Below, in pieces: positions 35,307 through 43,824 of a DNA stretch of 64,000 nt. Source of the stretch: Streptomyces venezuelae (GTDB taxonomy: Bacteria; Actinomycetota; Actinomycetes; Streptomycetales; Streptomycetaceae); contig NZ_CP029191.1 in NCBI RefSeq assembly GCF_008642335.1, forward strand, positions 4,092,001 to 4,156,000. The letters run 5' to 3'. Position numbers and translations under genes: made by a program. Position 1 is the first letter of the stretch. The number at the start of each line of letters is the position of its first letter. The notes beneath the pieces were generated by a model. The model made no database searches. It saw only the letters and a program-made list of their open reading frames with translations, and was not told the DNA's origin.

Positions 35307-35374
35307 GGCGCATGACTACCCCATGACTACCCCGAAACGCCGCACTTCGGGCACGGGTGGTGGCGCATCGGGCG

Positions 35375-35605
35375 TCAGTAGCCGCGGGGCTGCTGGTCCG
35401 GGTCGACGACGGTCGTCTGGGCGACCGGCGGGACCACCGCCCTCCTGCGCCGGGCGATGCTGGTGAAGACGGCGACACCGATGAGGCCCACGGCCATCAT
35501 GATGAGACCGGTGACGGTGACGTTGAGCCCGCCCATCTCCCAGTCGGTCGCGAACGTGAGGATGGCACCCACGGCGATCAGAAGTATGCATCCGCCGAGG
35601 CCCAT
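35375..35605 (-). CDS. DUF6458-type small membrane protein
   Basis: 76 residues with two membrane helices (about 3-20, LGGCILLIAVGAILTFA, and 27-49, VTVTGLIMMAVGLIGVAVFTS), a basic RRRR turn and a short Pro-rich cytoplasmic tail. The MGLGGCILLIAVGAIL start fits the actinobacterial DUF6458 family. Unknown function. Confidence 0.75.
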   Translation of the reverse strand: MGLGGCILLIAVGAILTFATDWEMGGLNVTVTGLIMMAVGLIGVAVFTSIARRRRAVVPPVAQTTVVDPDQQPRGY

Positions 35606-35635
35606 ATGGACCGCCTCCCTGCGTAGTGGCTACGA

Positions 35636-35657
35636 AGCCTCCGGGTACCCGAAGGCT
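35636..35657 (-). terminator. Hairpin downstream of the M18 aminopeptidase gene
   Basis: AGCCT (35636-35640) pairs with 35653-35657, flanking the 10-base palindrome CGGGTACCCG, with one internal mismatch. It lies 25 bp after the aminopeptidase stop on the minus strand. Confidence 0.65.
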
Positions 35658-35682
35658 CCGCACCCACACAGGACTTCGGGGC

Positions 35683-36981
35683 TCAGCCCTCCAGGAACGC
35701 GACCAGCGCGTTGGCCAGCATGTGCGGGTCGTCGGCGCCGCAGAGCTCGCGCACGCTGTGCATGGAGAGGATCGCGACGCCGATGTCGACCGTCTTGATG
35801 CCGTGGCGCGCCGCGGTGATGGGGCCGATCGTCGTGCCGCAGGGCATCGCGTTGTTGGAGACGAACGACTGGAAGGGGACGCCCGCCTTCTCGCACGCGG
35901 CGGCGAAGACCGCGCGGCCCGAACCGTCGGTGGCGTAACGGTTGTTCACGTTGACCTTGAGGATCGGTCCGCCGTTGGCGCGCGGGTGGTGCGTGGGGTC
36001 GTGCCGCTCCGCGTAGTTGGGGTGGACGGCGTGGCCGGTGTCGGAGGAGAGGCAGACGGTCCCGGCGAACGCGCGCGCCCTGTCCTCGTACGAGCCGCCG
36101 CGCGCGAACACGGACCGCTCCAGGACGCCGCCGAGCAGCGGACCGTCGGCGCCGGTGTCGGACTGCGAGCCGTTCTCCTCGTGGTCGAAGGCGGCGAGCA
36201 CGGGGATGTACGGGAGGTTCTCCTGGGCGGCGACGGCGGTGAGGGCGGCCGTCGCGGAGTGCACGGAGAGAAGGTTGTCCATGCGGGGACCGGCCACCAG
36301 TTCGCGGTCGCGGCCGAGGAAGGCGGGGGGCTCGATGGCGTACGTCATGAGGTCCCAGCCGGTGACGTCGCCCTCGTCGAGGCCGGTCTCCTCCTCCAGG
36401 AAGCGGATCAGGTCGCCCTCGTGGACGTCGTGTCCGAGGCCCCAGATGGGCTGCATGTGCTTCTGCTTGTCGAGCTTGAGCCCGTCGGTGTGCACGGAGC
36501 GGTCCATGTGGATCGCGAGCTGGGGGACGCGCAGGAGCGGCCGGTCGATGTCCACGAGCCGCGTGGTGCCGTCGCGCAGCGAGAGGCGGCCCGCGAGGCC
36601 GAGGTCGCGGTCGAGCCAGGAGTTGAGGAGCGGTCCGCCGTAGATCTCGACGGCGACCTGCCGCCAGCCGTGGGCGCCCGCGTCGGGCTGCGGCTTCACG
36701 CGCAGGTTGGGGGAGTCGGTGTGGGCGCCGACGATGCGGAAGGGGGTGTGCGCGGAGGCGCCCTCGGGGACGTACCAGGCGACGATGGCGCCGCCGCGGA
36801 GCACGTATTTGCCCCCGGTCGTGCCGTCCCAGGAGTCGGTCTCCTCGACCTGCCGGAAACCGGCCTTCTCAAGACGCTCGGCGGCACTCGCCACGGCGTG
36901 GTACGGCGTGGGGCTCGCCGCGAGGAAGGTCATGAGGTCTTCGGTGTGGCCACGGTCGAAGGGCCCGGAGGGTGTGCGCAT
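35683..36981 (-). CDS. apeB: M18-family aminopeptidase (ApeB-like)
   Basis: 432-residue cocatalytic-zinc aminopeptidase. Metal-ligand motifs of the family are visible: GAHTDSPNLRVKP (His near residue 88), the DHEENGS segment (Asp-Glu-Glu near 228) and a late His in SMHSVRELCG (near 406). M18 enzymes form large dodecameric shells and remove N-terminal acidic or neutral residues; they are cytosolic. Length is normal. Upstream overlap is absent; the gene stands alone with its own terminator. Confidence 0.9.
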   Translation of the reverse strand: MRTPSGPFDRGHTEDLMTFLAASPTPYHAVASAAERLEKAGFRQVEETDSWDGTTGGKYVLRGGAIVAWYVPEGASAHTPFRIVGAHTDSPNLRVKPQPDAGAHGWRQVAVEIYGGPLLNSWLDRDLGLAGRLSLRDGTTRLVDIDRPLLRVPQLAIHMDRSVHTDGLKLDKQKHMQPIWGLGHDVHEGDLIRFLEEETGLDEGDVTGWDLMTYAIEPPAFLGRDRELVAGPRMDNLLSVHSATAALTAVAAQENLPYIPVLAAFDHEENGSQSDTGADGPLLGGVLERSVFARGGSYEDRARAFAGTVCLSSDTGHAVHPNYAERHDPTHHPRANGGPILKVNVNNRYATDGSGRAVFAAACEKAGVPFQSFVSNNAMPCGTTIGPITAARHGIKTVDIGVAILSMHSVRELCGADDPHMLANALVAFLEG

Positions 36982-37023
36982 GCCGGCCAGCCTAATGGGG
37001 CGGCTGTCCGGGTGGCGGGGCGA

Positions 37024-37563
37024 TCAGAGGCGGTCGATCTCGGTGAGGTCGATGTCGATCGTGAACGGCACGGCGAGCTTGAGCCGGTCGTGGTGGATGC
37101 CGGTGGGTGCGTAGGAGCCGGTGTGCGGGTCGAGCTCGTAGGTGTGGACCGCGGGCCGGTTGTTCTCGTCCATGGTCACCAGCCAGTAGTGCCGGATGCC
37201 GGCGGCCGCGTACTTGCGGGGCTTGGTGTCCTGGGCGCGCTCCTCGGAGTCGGGCGAGACGACCTCGACGGCGAGCAGGACGTCACGGGCCGCGTAGGAC
37301 ATCAGACAGGGGCCGCCGTCGGCCGAGGCGTTCACGACCACGAGATCCGGCTCCGGGACATCCCTGGCTCCGATGACGACGCACATCTGGCGCCGTACGC
37401 GCAGCCGTCCGGGCGCGGTGCGACGAAGGCCCTGTGCGAGCACGTACGGTGACACGGAATGGAAGTTGCCCTGTGGCTCGGGGACGATCAGGGTTCCGTC
37501 GATCAGCTGTGCGTGCCGCGGGAGGTCGAGGGCGAAGAAGTCGTCCGCCGTGAGGCTGTCCAT
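37024..37563 (-). CDS. Uma2-family (DUF820) PD-(D/E)XK nuclease-like protein
   Basis: 179 residues in the chosen frame. Uma2 proteins have the restriction-endonuclease fold; here the core is PEPDLVVVNASADGG (first acidic residue) and LLAVEVVSPDSEERAQDTKPRKYAAAGIRHYWLV, i.e. E-V-V-S-P-x-S with the Lys that follows (near 115-137). Cytosolic, function unknown, often present in many copies in Streptomyces; a second copy lies at 55829. Neither the ATG at 37563 nor the GTG at 37620 has a good ribosome site; the GTG would lie inside the preceding gene's terminator hairpin, so the ATG is preferred. Confidence 0.75.
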   Translation of the reverse strand: MDSLTADDFFALDLPRHAQLIDGTLIVPEPQGNFHSVSPYVLAQGLRRTAPGRLRVRRQMCVVIGARDVPEPDLVVVNASADGGPCLMSYAARDVLLAVEVVSPDSEERAQDTKPRKYAAAGIRHYWLVTMDENNRPAVHTYELDPHTGSYAPTGIHHDRLKLAVPFTIDIDLTEIDRL

Positions 37564-37610
37564 GGACGGGATTCTCGGCCGTGCCGTCAGCGTACCCAGG
37601 GCATACGACA

Positions 37611-37643
37611 ATGCCGCCACCCGAACGAATCAGGTGGCGGCAT
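37611..37643 (-). terminator. Hairpin terminator of the acyl-CoA dehydrogenase gene
   Basis: ATGCCGCCACC (37611-37621) pairs perfectly with 37633-37643 around an 11-base loop, 42 bp after the dehydrogenase stop (minus strand). It also reaches the possible upstream start of the Uma2 gene. Confidence 0.75.
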
Positions 37644-37684
37644 CGGGCTGACGTGCGAAATGAGCCCGTACGTCCTGGGCGGGA

Positions 37685-39511
37685 CTAGAACGCCGCCTCG
37701 TCCAGCTCCATCAGGTCCAGGTCGACCGCCTCGGCGAGCTTGCGCTCGGCGGCGACGTTCGGGAGGACGTTCGTGGCGAAGAACTTGGCCGCGGCGATCT
37801 TGCCGGTGTAGAACGCCTTGTCCTTGGCGGAGGCCGTCTCCAGCTTCTCCGCCGCCACCGCGGCGCCGCGGAGGAGCAGGTAGCCGACGACGACGTCGCC
37901 CGAGGCCATCAGGAGGCGGGTCGTGTTGAGGCCCACCTTGTAGATGGACTTCACGTCCTGCTCGGTCGCCGCGAGGTCCGTCAGCATGACGCCGACGATG
38001 GCCTCCAGCTCGACCGCCGCCTTGGCCAGCTCCTCGCGGGCACCGGCCAGCGTCTCGCCGCCCGTGCCGACCGCGAGGAACTTCTTGATCTCCTCGGCGA
38101 GGCCGTTGAGCGCGGCGCCCTGGTTGCGGACGATCTTCCGGAAGAAGTAGTCCTGGCCCTGGATCGCGGTCGTGCCCTCGTAGAGGGTGTCGATCTTGGC
38201 GTCACGGATGTACTGCTCGATCGGGTACTCCTGGAGGTACCCCGAGCCGCCGAACGTCTGGAGCGACTGCGCCAGCTGCTCGTAGGACTTCTCCGAGCCG
38301 TAGCCCTTCACGATGGGCAGGAGCAGGTCGTTGAGGGCGTGCAGCTGCGACGCGTCCTCGCCCGCCGCCTCCTTGACCTGGATGTCGTCCTGGACGGCCG
38401 CGGTGTGCAGGACCAGGGCGCGCATGCCCTCCGCGTACGCCTTCTGCGTCATCAGGGAGCGGCGCACGTCCGGGTGGTGAGTGATCGTCACCTTCGGCGC
38501 GGTCTTGTCCATGAACTGGGCCAGGTCGGGGCCCTGGACGCGCTCCTTGGCGTACTCGAGGGCGTTGAGGTAGCCCGTGGAGAGCGTGGCGATCGCCTTC
38601 GTGCCGACCATCATGCGGGCGAACTCGATGATGCGGAACATCTGGCGGATGCCGTCGTGCTTGTCGCCGATCAGCCAGCCCTTGGCGGGGTGCTGGTCGC
38701 CGAACGTCATCTCGCACGTGTTGGAGGCCTTGAGGCCCATCTTGTGCTCGACGTTCGTCGCGTACACGCCGTTGCGCTCGCCCAGCTCGCCCGTCTCCCA
38801 GTCGAACTCGTACTTCGGTACGAGGAAGAGGGAGAGGCCCTTCGTGCCGGGGCCGTGGCCCTCGGGGCGGGCGAGGACGTAGTGGAGGATGTTCTCCGAC
38901 ATGTCGTGCTCACCGGACGTGATGAAGCGCTTCACGCCCTCGATGTGCCAGGAGCCGTCCTCCTGCTGCACGGCCTTCGTGCGGCCCGCGCCCACGTCCG
39001 AACCGGCGTCCGGCTCGGTCAGGACCATCGTCGAGCCCCACTGCTTCTCGACGGCGATCTCGGCGACCTTCTTCTGCGCCTCGTTGCCCTCCTCGAAGAG
39101 GATGCCGGCGAACGCGGGGCCCGACGAGTACATCCACACGGCCGGGTTCGCGCCGAGCAGCAGCTCCGCGTAACCCCAGATCAGGGAGCGCGGGGAGGTG
39201 GTGCCGCCGATCTCCTCGGGCAGGCCGAGGCGCCAGTACTCGGAGTCCATGAAGGCCTGGTAGCTCTTCTTGAAGGACGCGGGGACGGGCGCGGTGTTGG
39301 TCGCCGGGTCGAAGACCGGCGGGTTGCGGTCCGCGTCCTCGAAGGACTCGGCCAGCTCGTTCTCGGCGAGGCGGCGCAGTTCGTCGAGGATGCTCTTGGC
39401 GGTGTCGACGTCCATCTCCGCGAACGGGCCGGTGCCGTACAGCTTGTCGCGGCCGAGCACCTCGAAGAGGTTGAACTCGATGTCGCGGAGATTCGACTTG
39501 TAGTGGCCCAT
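37685..39511 (-). CDS. Acyl-CoA dehydrogenase (long form, about 600 residues)
   Basis: 608-residue FAD acyl-CoA dehydrogenase, longer than the usual 380-residue enzymes because of an N-terminal extension ([20 protein letters not shown]) and a C-terminal domain (about 480-608), as in mycobacterial FadE5-type enzymes. FAD/substrate motifs [11 protein letters not shown] (near 166), [10 protein letters not shown] (near 195) and the late [16 protein letters not shown] with the probable catalytic Glu (near 448) are present. It oxidises acyl-CoA to 2-enoyl-CoA in fatty-acid breakdown. A small dyad TACC-N4-GGTA lies 57-69 bp upstream. Confidence 0.9.
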   Translation of the reverse strand: MGHYKSNLRDIEFNLFEVLGRDKLYGTGPFAEMDVDTAKSILDELRRLAENELAESFEDADRNPPVFDPATNTAPVPASFKKSYQAFMDSEYWRLGLPEEIGGTTSPRSLIWGYAELLLGANPAVWMYSSGPAFAGILFEEGNEAQKKVAEIAVEKQWGSTMVLTEPDAGSDVGAGRTKAVQQEDGSWHIEGVKRFITSGEHDMSENILHYVLARPEGHGPGTKGLSLFLVPKYEFDWETGELGERNGVYATNVEHKMGLKASNTCEMTFGDQHPAKGWLIGDKHDGIRQMFRIIEFARMMVGTKAIATLSTGYLNALEYAKERVQGPDLAQFMDKTAPKVTITHHPDVRRSLMTQKAYAEGMRALVLHTAAVQDDIQVKEAAGEDASQLHALNDLLLPIVKGYGSEKSYEQLAQSLQTFGGSGYLQEYPIEQYIRDAKIDTLYEGTTAIQGQDYFFRKIVRNQGAALNGLAEEIKKFLAVGTGGETLAGAREELAKAAVELEAIVGVMLTDLAATEQDVKSIYKVGLNTTRLLMASGDVVVGYLLLRGAAVAAEKLETASAKDKAFYTGKIAAAKFFATNVLPNVAAERKLAEAVDLDLMELDEAAF

Positions 39512-39568
39512 GGCGAAGGCTCCGTAAGCAGGAAAGGGATGAATACCAGCAAGTAGCTACGATGATGC

Positions 39569-39580
39569 TACCCGTCGGTA
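39569..39580. promoter_or_regulatory. Small dyad upstream of acyl-CoA dehydrogenase
   Basis: TACCCGTCGGTA forms TACC-N4-GGTA in an AT-richer patch between the divergent dehydrogenase and SseB-like genes. It could be a TetR-type half-operator for fatty-acid control; the evidence is position and symmetry only. Confidence 0.4.
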
Positions 39581-39639
39581 ATAAGGCGCAACCCCTAACC
39601 GCCCATCTGTGACGTCCGTGACTCAGTACGCTTACGCGC

Positions 39640-40131
39640 ATGTACGGCTACGACCAGAACCCCGGCGCCCAGCAGCAGTACGCCCCGCCGGGCGCGCAGC
39701 CGCCACCGCAGCAGATGCAGGGCATGCCCGGCGGTGGCTACGGCCAGCAGCCTCCGCTCTACCCCGAGCCCTCGCCGCCGTCCCTCGCGGACGCCGTGCG
39801 CGCCTTCACGACGGGGTCGATGTCCGCCGAGGACTTCCAGCAGGCCTTCGCCACGTCGAAGGTCTACTGCCCGCGCGGCGACAACCCCGGCTTCCTCGCG
39901 CTGCACAACACGCAGCAGCCCGTGATCCCGATGTTCACCTCCCTCAAGGAGCTGCGCCGGTACGCGGGCAAGGACTCCAAGTACTTCGTGATCACCGGCG
40001 CGGAGGTCATCGACCTGCTCCCGACGGGGTACGGCTTCGTCCTCGACATGGAGGGCGAGCACCGCATGGTCTTCGACGCGAAGGCCGTGGAGCAGATGGT
40101 CGACTTCGCGATGCGGCGCATGTACGGGTGA
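39640..40131 (+). CDS. SseB-domain protein
   Basis: 163 residues. A Gln/Pro/Gly-rich lead (1-45, with repeated QQ and PPP) precedes an SseB N-terminal-type domain (about 48-150): ALHNTQQPVIPMFTSLKELRRYAG and PTGYGFVLDMEGEHRMVF are typical. SseB-like proteins in Streptomyces are unstudied; cytosolic by appearance. Divergent from the acyl-CoA dehydrogenase gene. Confidence 0.75.
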   Translation: MYGYDQNPGAQQQYAPPGAQPPPQQMQGMPGGGYGQQPPLYPEPSPPSLADAVRAFTTGSMSAEDFQQAFATSKVYCPRGDNPGFLALHNTQQPVIPMFTSLKELRRYAGKDSKYFVITGAEVIDLLPTGYGFVLDMEGEHRMVFDAKAVEQMVDFAMRRMYG

Positions 40132-40172
40132 CGCGCGCGCGTTGATCCGGGGGTGGACGCGGGCCGCCACCG

Positions 40173-41621
40173 ATGCTCGGACGTATGCCTTCGTCCAGGA
40201 TCCCGCGTCGCCGTCCCGCCGTTCTCGTGACCGCCGCCGTGAGCGCGGCGGTGAGCGCCGCCCTGCTCGGCACCGCCCCCGCGGAGACCGCCGCCCCCGC
40301 GGATACGCGTACCGCCCCCGCCGAGAACGGCGCCGAGCGCGCCCGCCGCCTCTTCCTCGACCACGGCCCCAAGGCCGCCGTCATGACCGCCGCCCACCGC
40401 GGCCAGTGGCGCAAGGCCCCCGAGAACAGCATCGGCGCGCTCCGGGCGGCCTTCGCGGACGGCGCCGAGATCGTCGAGGTCGACGTCCGCATGACCAAGG
40501 ACAAAGTGCCCGTCCTGATGCACGACGCGACCGTCGACCGCACCACGAACGGCAGGGGCCGCGTCTCCGACCTCACCCTCGCCCAGCTGCGCGGCCTCAG
40601 GCTGCGCGCGGGCCTCGGCGGCCGCCAGGCGCCGCTCACCGGCGAACGCGTCCCCACCGTCGCCGACGCCATGAAGGCGGCCCGCACGCTCGGGCTCGTC
40701 AACCTCGACCAGGCCTGGGAGGACCGCGAGGCCGTCTGGCGGGTCCTGGAGGAGACCGGCACCGTCCGCACCGGCATCCTCAAGTCCCACGCCCCGGTGC
40801 CGGAGGTGCGGGCGTTCCTCGACCGTCACAAGGGCGCGCTCTACATGCACGTGGTGGAGGACGACAACGCCGCGTCCGTGGAGGAGTTCGGGAAGAGCAG
40901 GCCGCCCGCGTTCGAGGTCGTCTTCGACGACGTCCGCGACAAGGTGGCGGCGCCCGCCTTCGTCCGGGGGCTGCGGTCGACCGGCCGCGTCTGGTTCAAC
41001 ACCATGCGGTACGGCTTCTCCGCCCGCTTCACCGACGAGGCCTCGCTGATCGACCCCAAGCGCGGCTGGGGCAGGCTCATCGCCGACTACGGCGCCACGA
41101 TCCTGCAGACCGACAACGTGGAGACCCTCAGGTCCTATCTGCGCACGGGCGCCGCGGGCCGGGTGCCGCCCGGCGCGGTCCGCGTCCAGGCGGAGGGGTA
41201 CGCCCCCGGCGGCGAGGGCAAGGCGTACCACGACACCGACGACGGGAACCGGGGGGACGGTCCTGGGCGTCCCGGCGAGAACGTCGACGTGTGCGACCAC
41301 GACGGGGCCGTGGTGGTCTGCTGGATGCGCGGCTCGGAGTGGCTCACGTACGCGATCGACGTGCCGAAGACCGGGCGGTACACGCTCAAGGTCCGGGTGT
41401 CGTCCCCGTACGAGCCCGCGGGCACCTACCGGATCGCCTACGACGGCGGCAGGCCGGGCAGGCCCGTGCGCGTCGCGGGCACCACCGCCCACCACGCCTT
41501 CTTCCTCCAGGACAGCCGTGACCCGCGGCAGCTCACCCGCGGCCGGCACACCGTGCGCCTCTCCCTGGACGAGGGCGCCTTCCAGAACTGGAACCTCGAC
41601 TACCTGCAGCTGGAGCCCTGA
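40173..41621 (+). CDS. Secreted glycerophosphodiester phosphodiesterase with C-terminal CBM6-like domain
   Basis: 482 residues. Signal peptide about 1-42; GDPD barrel 65-325 with the catalytic pair HRG (75-77) and H117 (VLMHDATVDRTTNG), plus metal ligands E102 and D104 (EVDVR). The C-terminal region (about 335-480) has the beta-rich pattern of a carbohydrate-binding module family 6 domain (VRVQAEGYAPGGEGKAYHDTDDGN ... NLDYLQLEP), so it may act on wall teichoic acid or polysaccharide-linked phosphodiesters outside the cell. ATG at 40185 is an alternative start. All catalytic residues seem intact. Confidence 0.87.
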   Translation: MLGRMPSSRIPRRRPAVLVTAAVSAAVSAALLGTAPAETAAPADTRTAPAENGAERARRLFLDHGPKAAVMTAAHRGQWRKAPENSIGALRAAFADGAEIVEVDVRMTKDKVPVLMHDATVDRTTNGRGRVSDLTLAQLRGLRLRAGLGGRQAPLTGERVPTVADAMKAARTLGLVNLDQAWEDREAVWRVLEETGTVRTGILKSHAPVPEVRAFLDRHKGALYMHVVEDDNAASVEEFGKSRPPAFEVVFDDVRDKVAAPAFVRGLRSTGRVWFNTMRYGFSARFTDEASLIDPKRGWGRLIADYGATILQTDNVETLRSYLRTGAAGRVPPGAVRVQAEGYAPGGEGKAYHDTDDGNRGDGPGRPGENVDVCDHDGAVVVCWMRGSEWLTYAIDVPKTGRYTLKVRVSSPYEPAGTYRIAYDGGRPGRPVRVAGTTAHHAFFLQDSRDPRQLTRGRHTVRLSLDEGAFQNWNLDYLQLEP

Positions 41622-41704
41622 GGGAATTCCCGCCGGGCCCCGTTCGTTCCAGGTGGCAGAAAGTTCTACGTTCAACTAAAGTGAGTGCACAGGAGGTACC
41701 GACC

Positions 41705-42661
41705 ATGCCTGCAGTGACTGTCGAGAACCCGCTGACCCTGCCCCGAGTGGTGGCGCAGGCCGACGCGACGCCGCGCCCCGTGCTCACCGTGACCACGGCG
41801 CCGAGCGGCTTCGAGGGCGAGGGCTTCCCGGTGCGCCGGGCCTTCGCGGGAATCAACTACAAGCACCTCGACCCGTTCATCATGATGGACCAGATGGGCG
41901 AGGTGGAGTACGAGGCGGGCGAGCCGAAGGGCACCCCCTGGCACCCGCACAGAGGCTTCGAGACGGTCACGTACCTGATCGACGGCACCTTCATCCACCA
42001 GGACTCCAACGGTGGCGGCGGCACCATCCAGAACGGCGACACCCAGTGGATGACGGCCGGCAGCGGCCTGCTCCACATCGAGGCGCCGCCGGAGTCCCTC
42101 GTCATGTCCGGCGGCCTCTTCCACGGCCTCCAGCTGTGGGTGAACCTGCCCGCGAAGGACAAGATGATGAACCCCCGCTACCAGGACATCCGCGGCGGCC
42201 AGGTCCAGCTGCTCACCACCCCGGACGGCGGCGCGCTGCTCCGCGTCATCGCCGGTGAGCTCGACGGGCACCAGGGCCCCGGCATCACGCACACGCCGAT
42301 CACGATGATCCACGCGACCGTGCGTCCCGGCGCCGAGGTGACGCTGCCCTGGCGCGAGGACTTCAACGGCCTCGCGTACGTCCTCGCGGGACGCGGCAGC
42401 GTGGGCGCCGAGCGGCGCCCGGTCCACAAGGGCCAGACCGCGGTCTTCGGCGCGGGCTCCTCGCTGACCGTCCGCGCGGACGAGCGGCAGGACGCGAACG
42501 CCCCCGACCTGGAGGTCGTGCTGCTCGGCGGGCAGCCGATCCGCGAGCCGATGGCGCACTACGGCCCGTTCGTGATGAACAGCAGGGCGGAGCTGCAGCA
42601 GGCCTTCGAGGACTTCCAGAAGGGTCTGCTCGGCACGGTTCCGGCCGTCCACGGCATGTAG
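41705..42661 (+). CDS. Pirin-family cupin protein
   Basis: 318 residues beginning MPAVTVENPLTLP after a strong AGGAGGT (41691-41697). The N-terminal pirin cupin holds the metal-binding pattern PWHPHRGFETVTYLIDG ... QWMTAGSGLLHIE (about 75-135), with His and Glu residues of the iron site; the C-terminal cupin (215-295) follows. Some bacterial pirins are quercetinases or bind dehydrogenase subunits; the role here is open. Cytosolic. Confidence 0.88.
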   Translation: MPAVTVENPLTLPRVVAQADATPRPVLTVTTAPSGFEGEGFPVRRAFAGINYKHLDPFIMMDQMGEVEYEAGEPKGTPWHPHRGFETVTYLIDGTFIHQDSNGGGGTIQNGDTQWMTAGSGLLHIEAPPESLVMSGGLFHGLQLWVNLPAKDKMMNPRYQDIRGGQVQLLTTPDGGALLRVIAGELDGHQGPGITHTPITMIHATVRPGAEVTLPWREDFNGLAYVLAGRGSVGAERRPVHKGQTAVFGAGSSLTVRADERQDANAPDLEVVLLGGQPIREPMAHYGPFVMNSRAELQQAFEDFQKGLLGTVPAVHGM

Positions 42662-42708
42662 CCGTACATAAGGTGCACCACGCGTGAGCCCGTGCTCGGG
42701 TAGGAGGG

Positions 42709-43824
42709 GTGAGTACCCTCCTGCCCGAGCCCGTGCGCCGCATCGCCGCCTGGTGCGTCGTCGTCCTGCTCGTCACCGGCGTGGCCGCCGTGGGGATCTG
42801 GCTGTGCGTCACCTTCAAGACCGCGGTGACCCCGGTCCTCCTCGCGCTGCTCGGCACCGCGCTCCTCGGACCGCTGTACCGGCGGCTGCTGAAGATGAAG
42901 GTGCAGCGCTCCCTCGCGGCCGGCCTCACCTGCGCGGCCGTCGTCGCCGTCGTCGGCGGCGCCGGCTACATCGTCGTCAAGGCCCTGATCGACAGCGGCG
43001 ACCAGATCCTCGCCTCCCTCAAGCAGGCCGCGACGGACCTGTCGAAGTACTTCGGGGCGGCCGGGACCTCGCTCGACGACATGGCGTCCAACGCCAAGGA
43101 ACTCTTCGGCAAGTTCGGCGGAACCGCCGCCTCCGGCGTCATCAGCGGGCTCAGCACCGTCGGCGAGATGATGGCGATGGCCGTCCTCGCGCTGCTGCTC
43201 GTCTTCTTCTTCCTGCGCGACTCCGCGCGCGCCATGGACACCCTGCGCCAGCTCGCTCCCGGTGACAGCGCCGACTCCATCGAGGCCATGGCGCGGCGCG
43301 CCTTCGAGGCCATCGAGGGGTTCATGCGCGGAACGACGATCATCGCGTTCATCGACGCCCTGTGCATCACGGTCGGACTGCTGATCCTCGGCGTCCCGGG
43401 CGCCTGGGGACTCGGCGCGCTCGTGTTCGTCGGCGCGTACATCCCCTACCTGGGCGCCTTCCTGTCCGGCGCGGTCGCCGTCCTGGTCGCCCTCGCCGAC
43501 CGGGGGTTCGCCATCGCGCTGTGGGCGCTCGGCGTGGTCCTCGCCGTGCAGGTCCTCGAAGGACACATCCTCCAGCCGATGATCCAGAGCAGGACCGTGC
43601 AGATGCACCCGGCGGTCGTGATGCTGGCGATCACCGCGGGCGCCTCGGTGGCGGGGATCCTCGGGATGCTGCTCGCGGTGCCGCTGACGGCGGCGGCGTT
43701 CGGCATCGTCTCCGAGCTGCGCGGGCGCTACTCCGGCACGTCGGCGTCCAGCTCGTCCGCGTCGTCCAGGTCGTCCAGCTCGTCCACGTCCACGAAACCG
43801 CCGGAGGCGCCCGCGTCCTCGTAG
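42709..43824 (+). CDS. AI-2E/PurR-regulated permease (UPF0118) family membrane protein
   Basis: 371 residues with 7-8 membrane helices: about 12-32, 36-52, 65-85, 150-172, 212-240, 245-265, 268-290 and 305-330. The VGAYIPYLGAFLSG and LEGHILQPMIQSRTVQMHP blocks are family hallmarks (Na+/H+-antiport or signal-export is reported for some members). The GTG start is only 1-2 bases behind AGGAGG, so a GTG at 42724 may be the true start. The last 30 residues are a Ser-rich run that overlaps, antisense, the acidic tail of the convergent SpoIIE gene by 97 bp. Confidence 0.82.
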   Translation: MSTLLPEPVRRIAAWCVVVLLVTGVAAVGIWLCVTFKTAVTPVLLALLGTALLGPLYRRLLKMKVQRSLAAGLTCAAVVAVVGGAGYIVVKALIDSGDQILASLKQAATDLSKYFGAAGTSLDDMASNAKELFGKFGGTAASGVISGLSTVGEMMAMAVLALLLVFFFLRDSARAMDTLRQLAPGDSADSIEAMARRAFEAIEGFMRGTTIIAFIDALCITVGLLILGVPGAWGLGALVFVGAYIPYLGAFLSGAVAVLVALADRGFAIALWALGVVLAVQVLEGHILQPMIQSRTVQMHPAVVMLAITAGASVAGILGMLLAVPLTAAAFGIVSELRGRYSGTSASSSSASSRSSSSSTSTKPPEAPASS

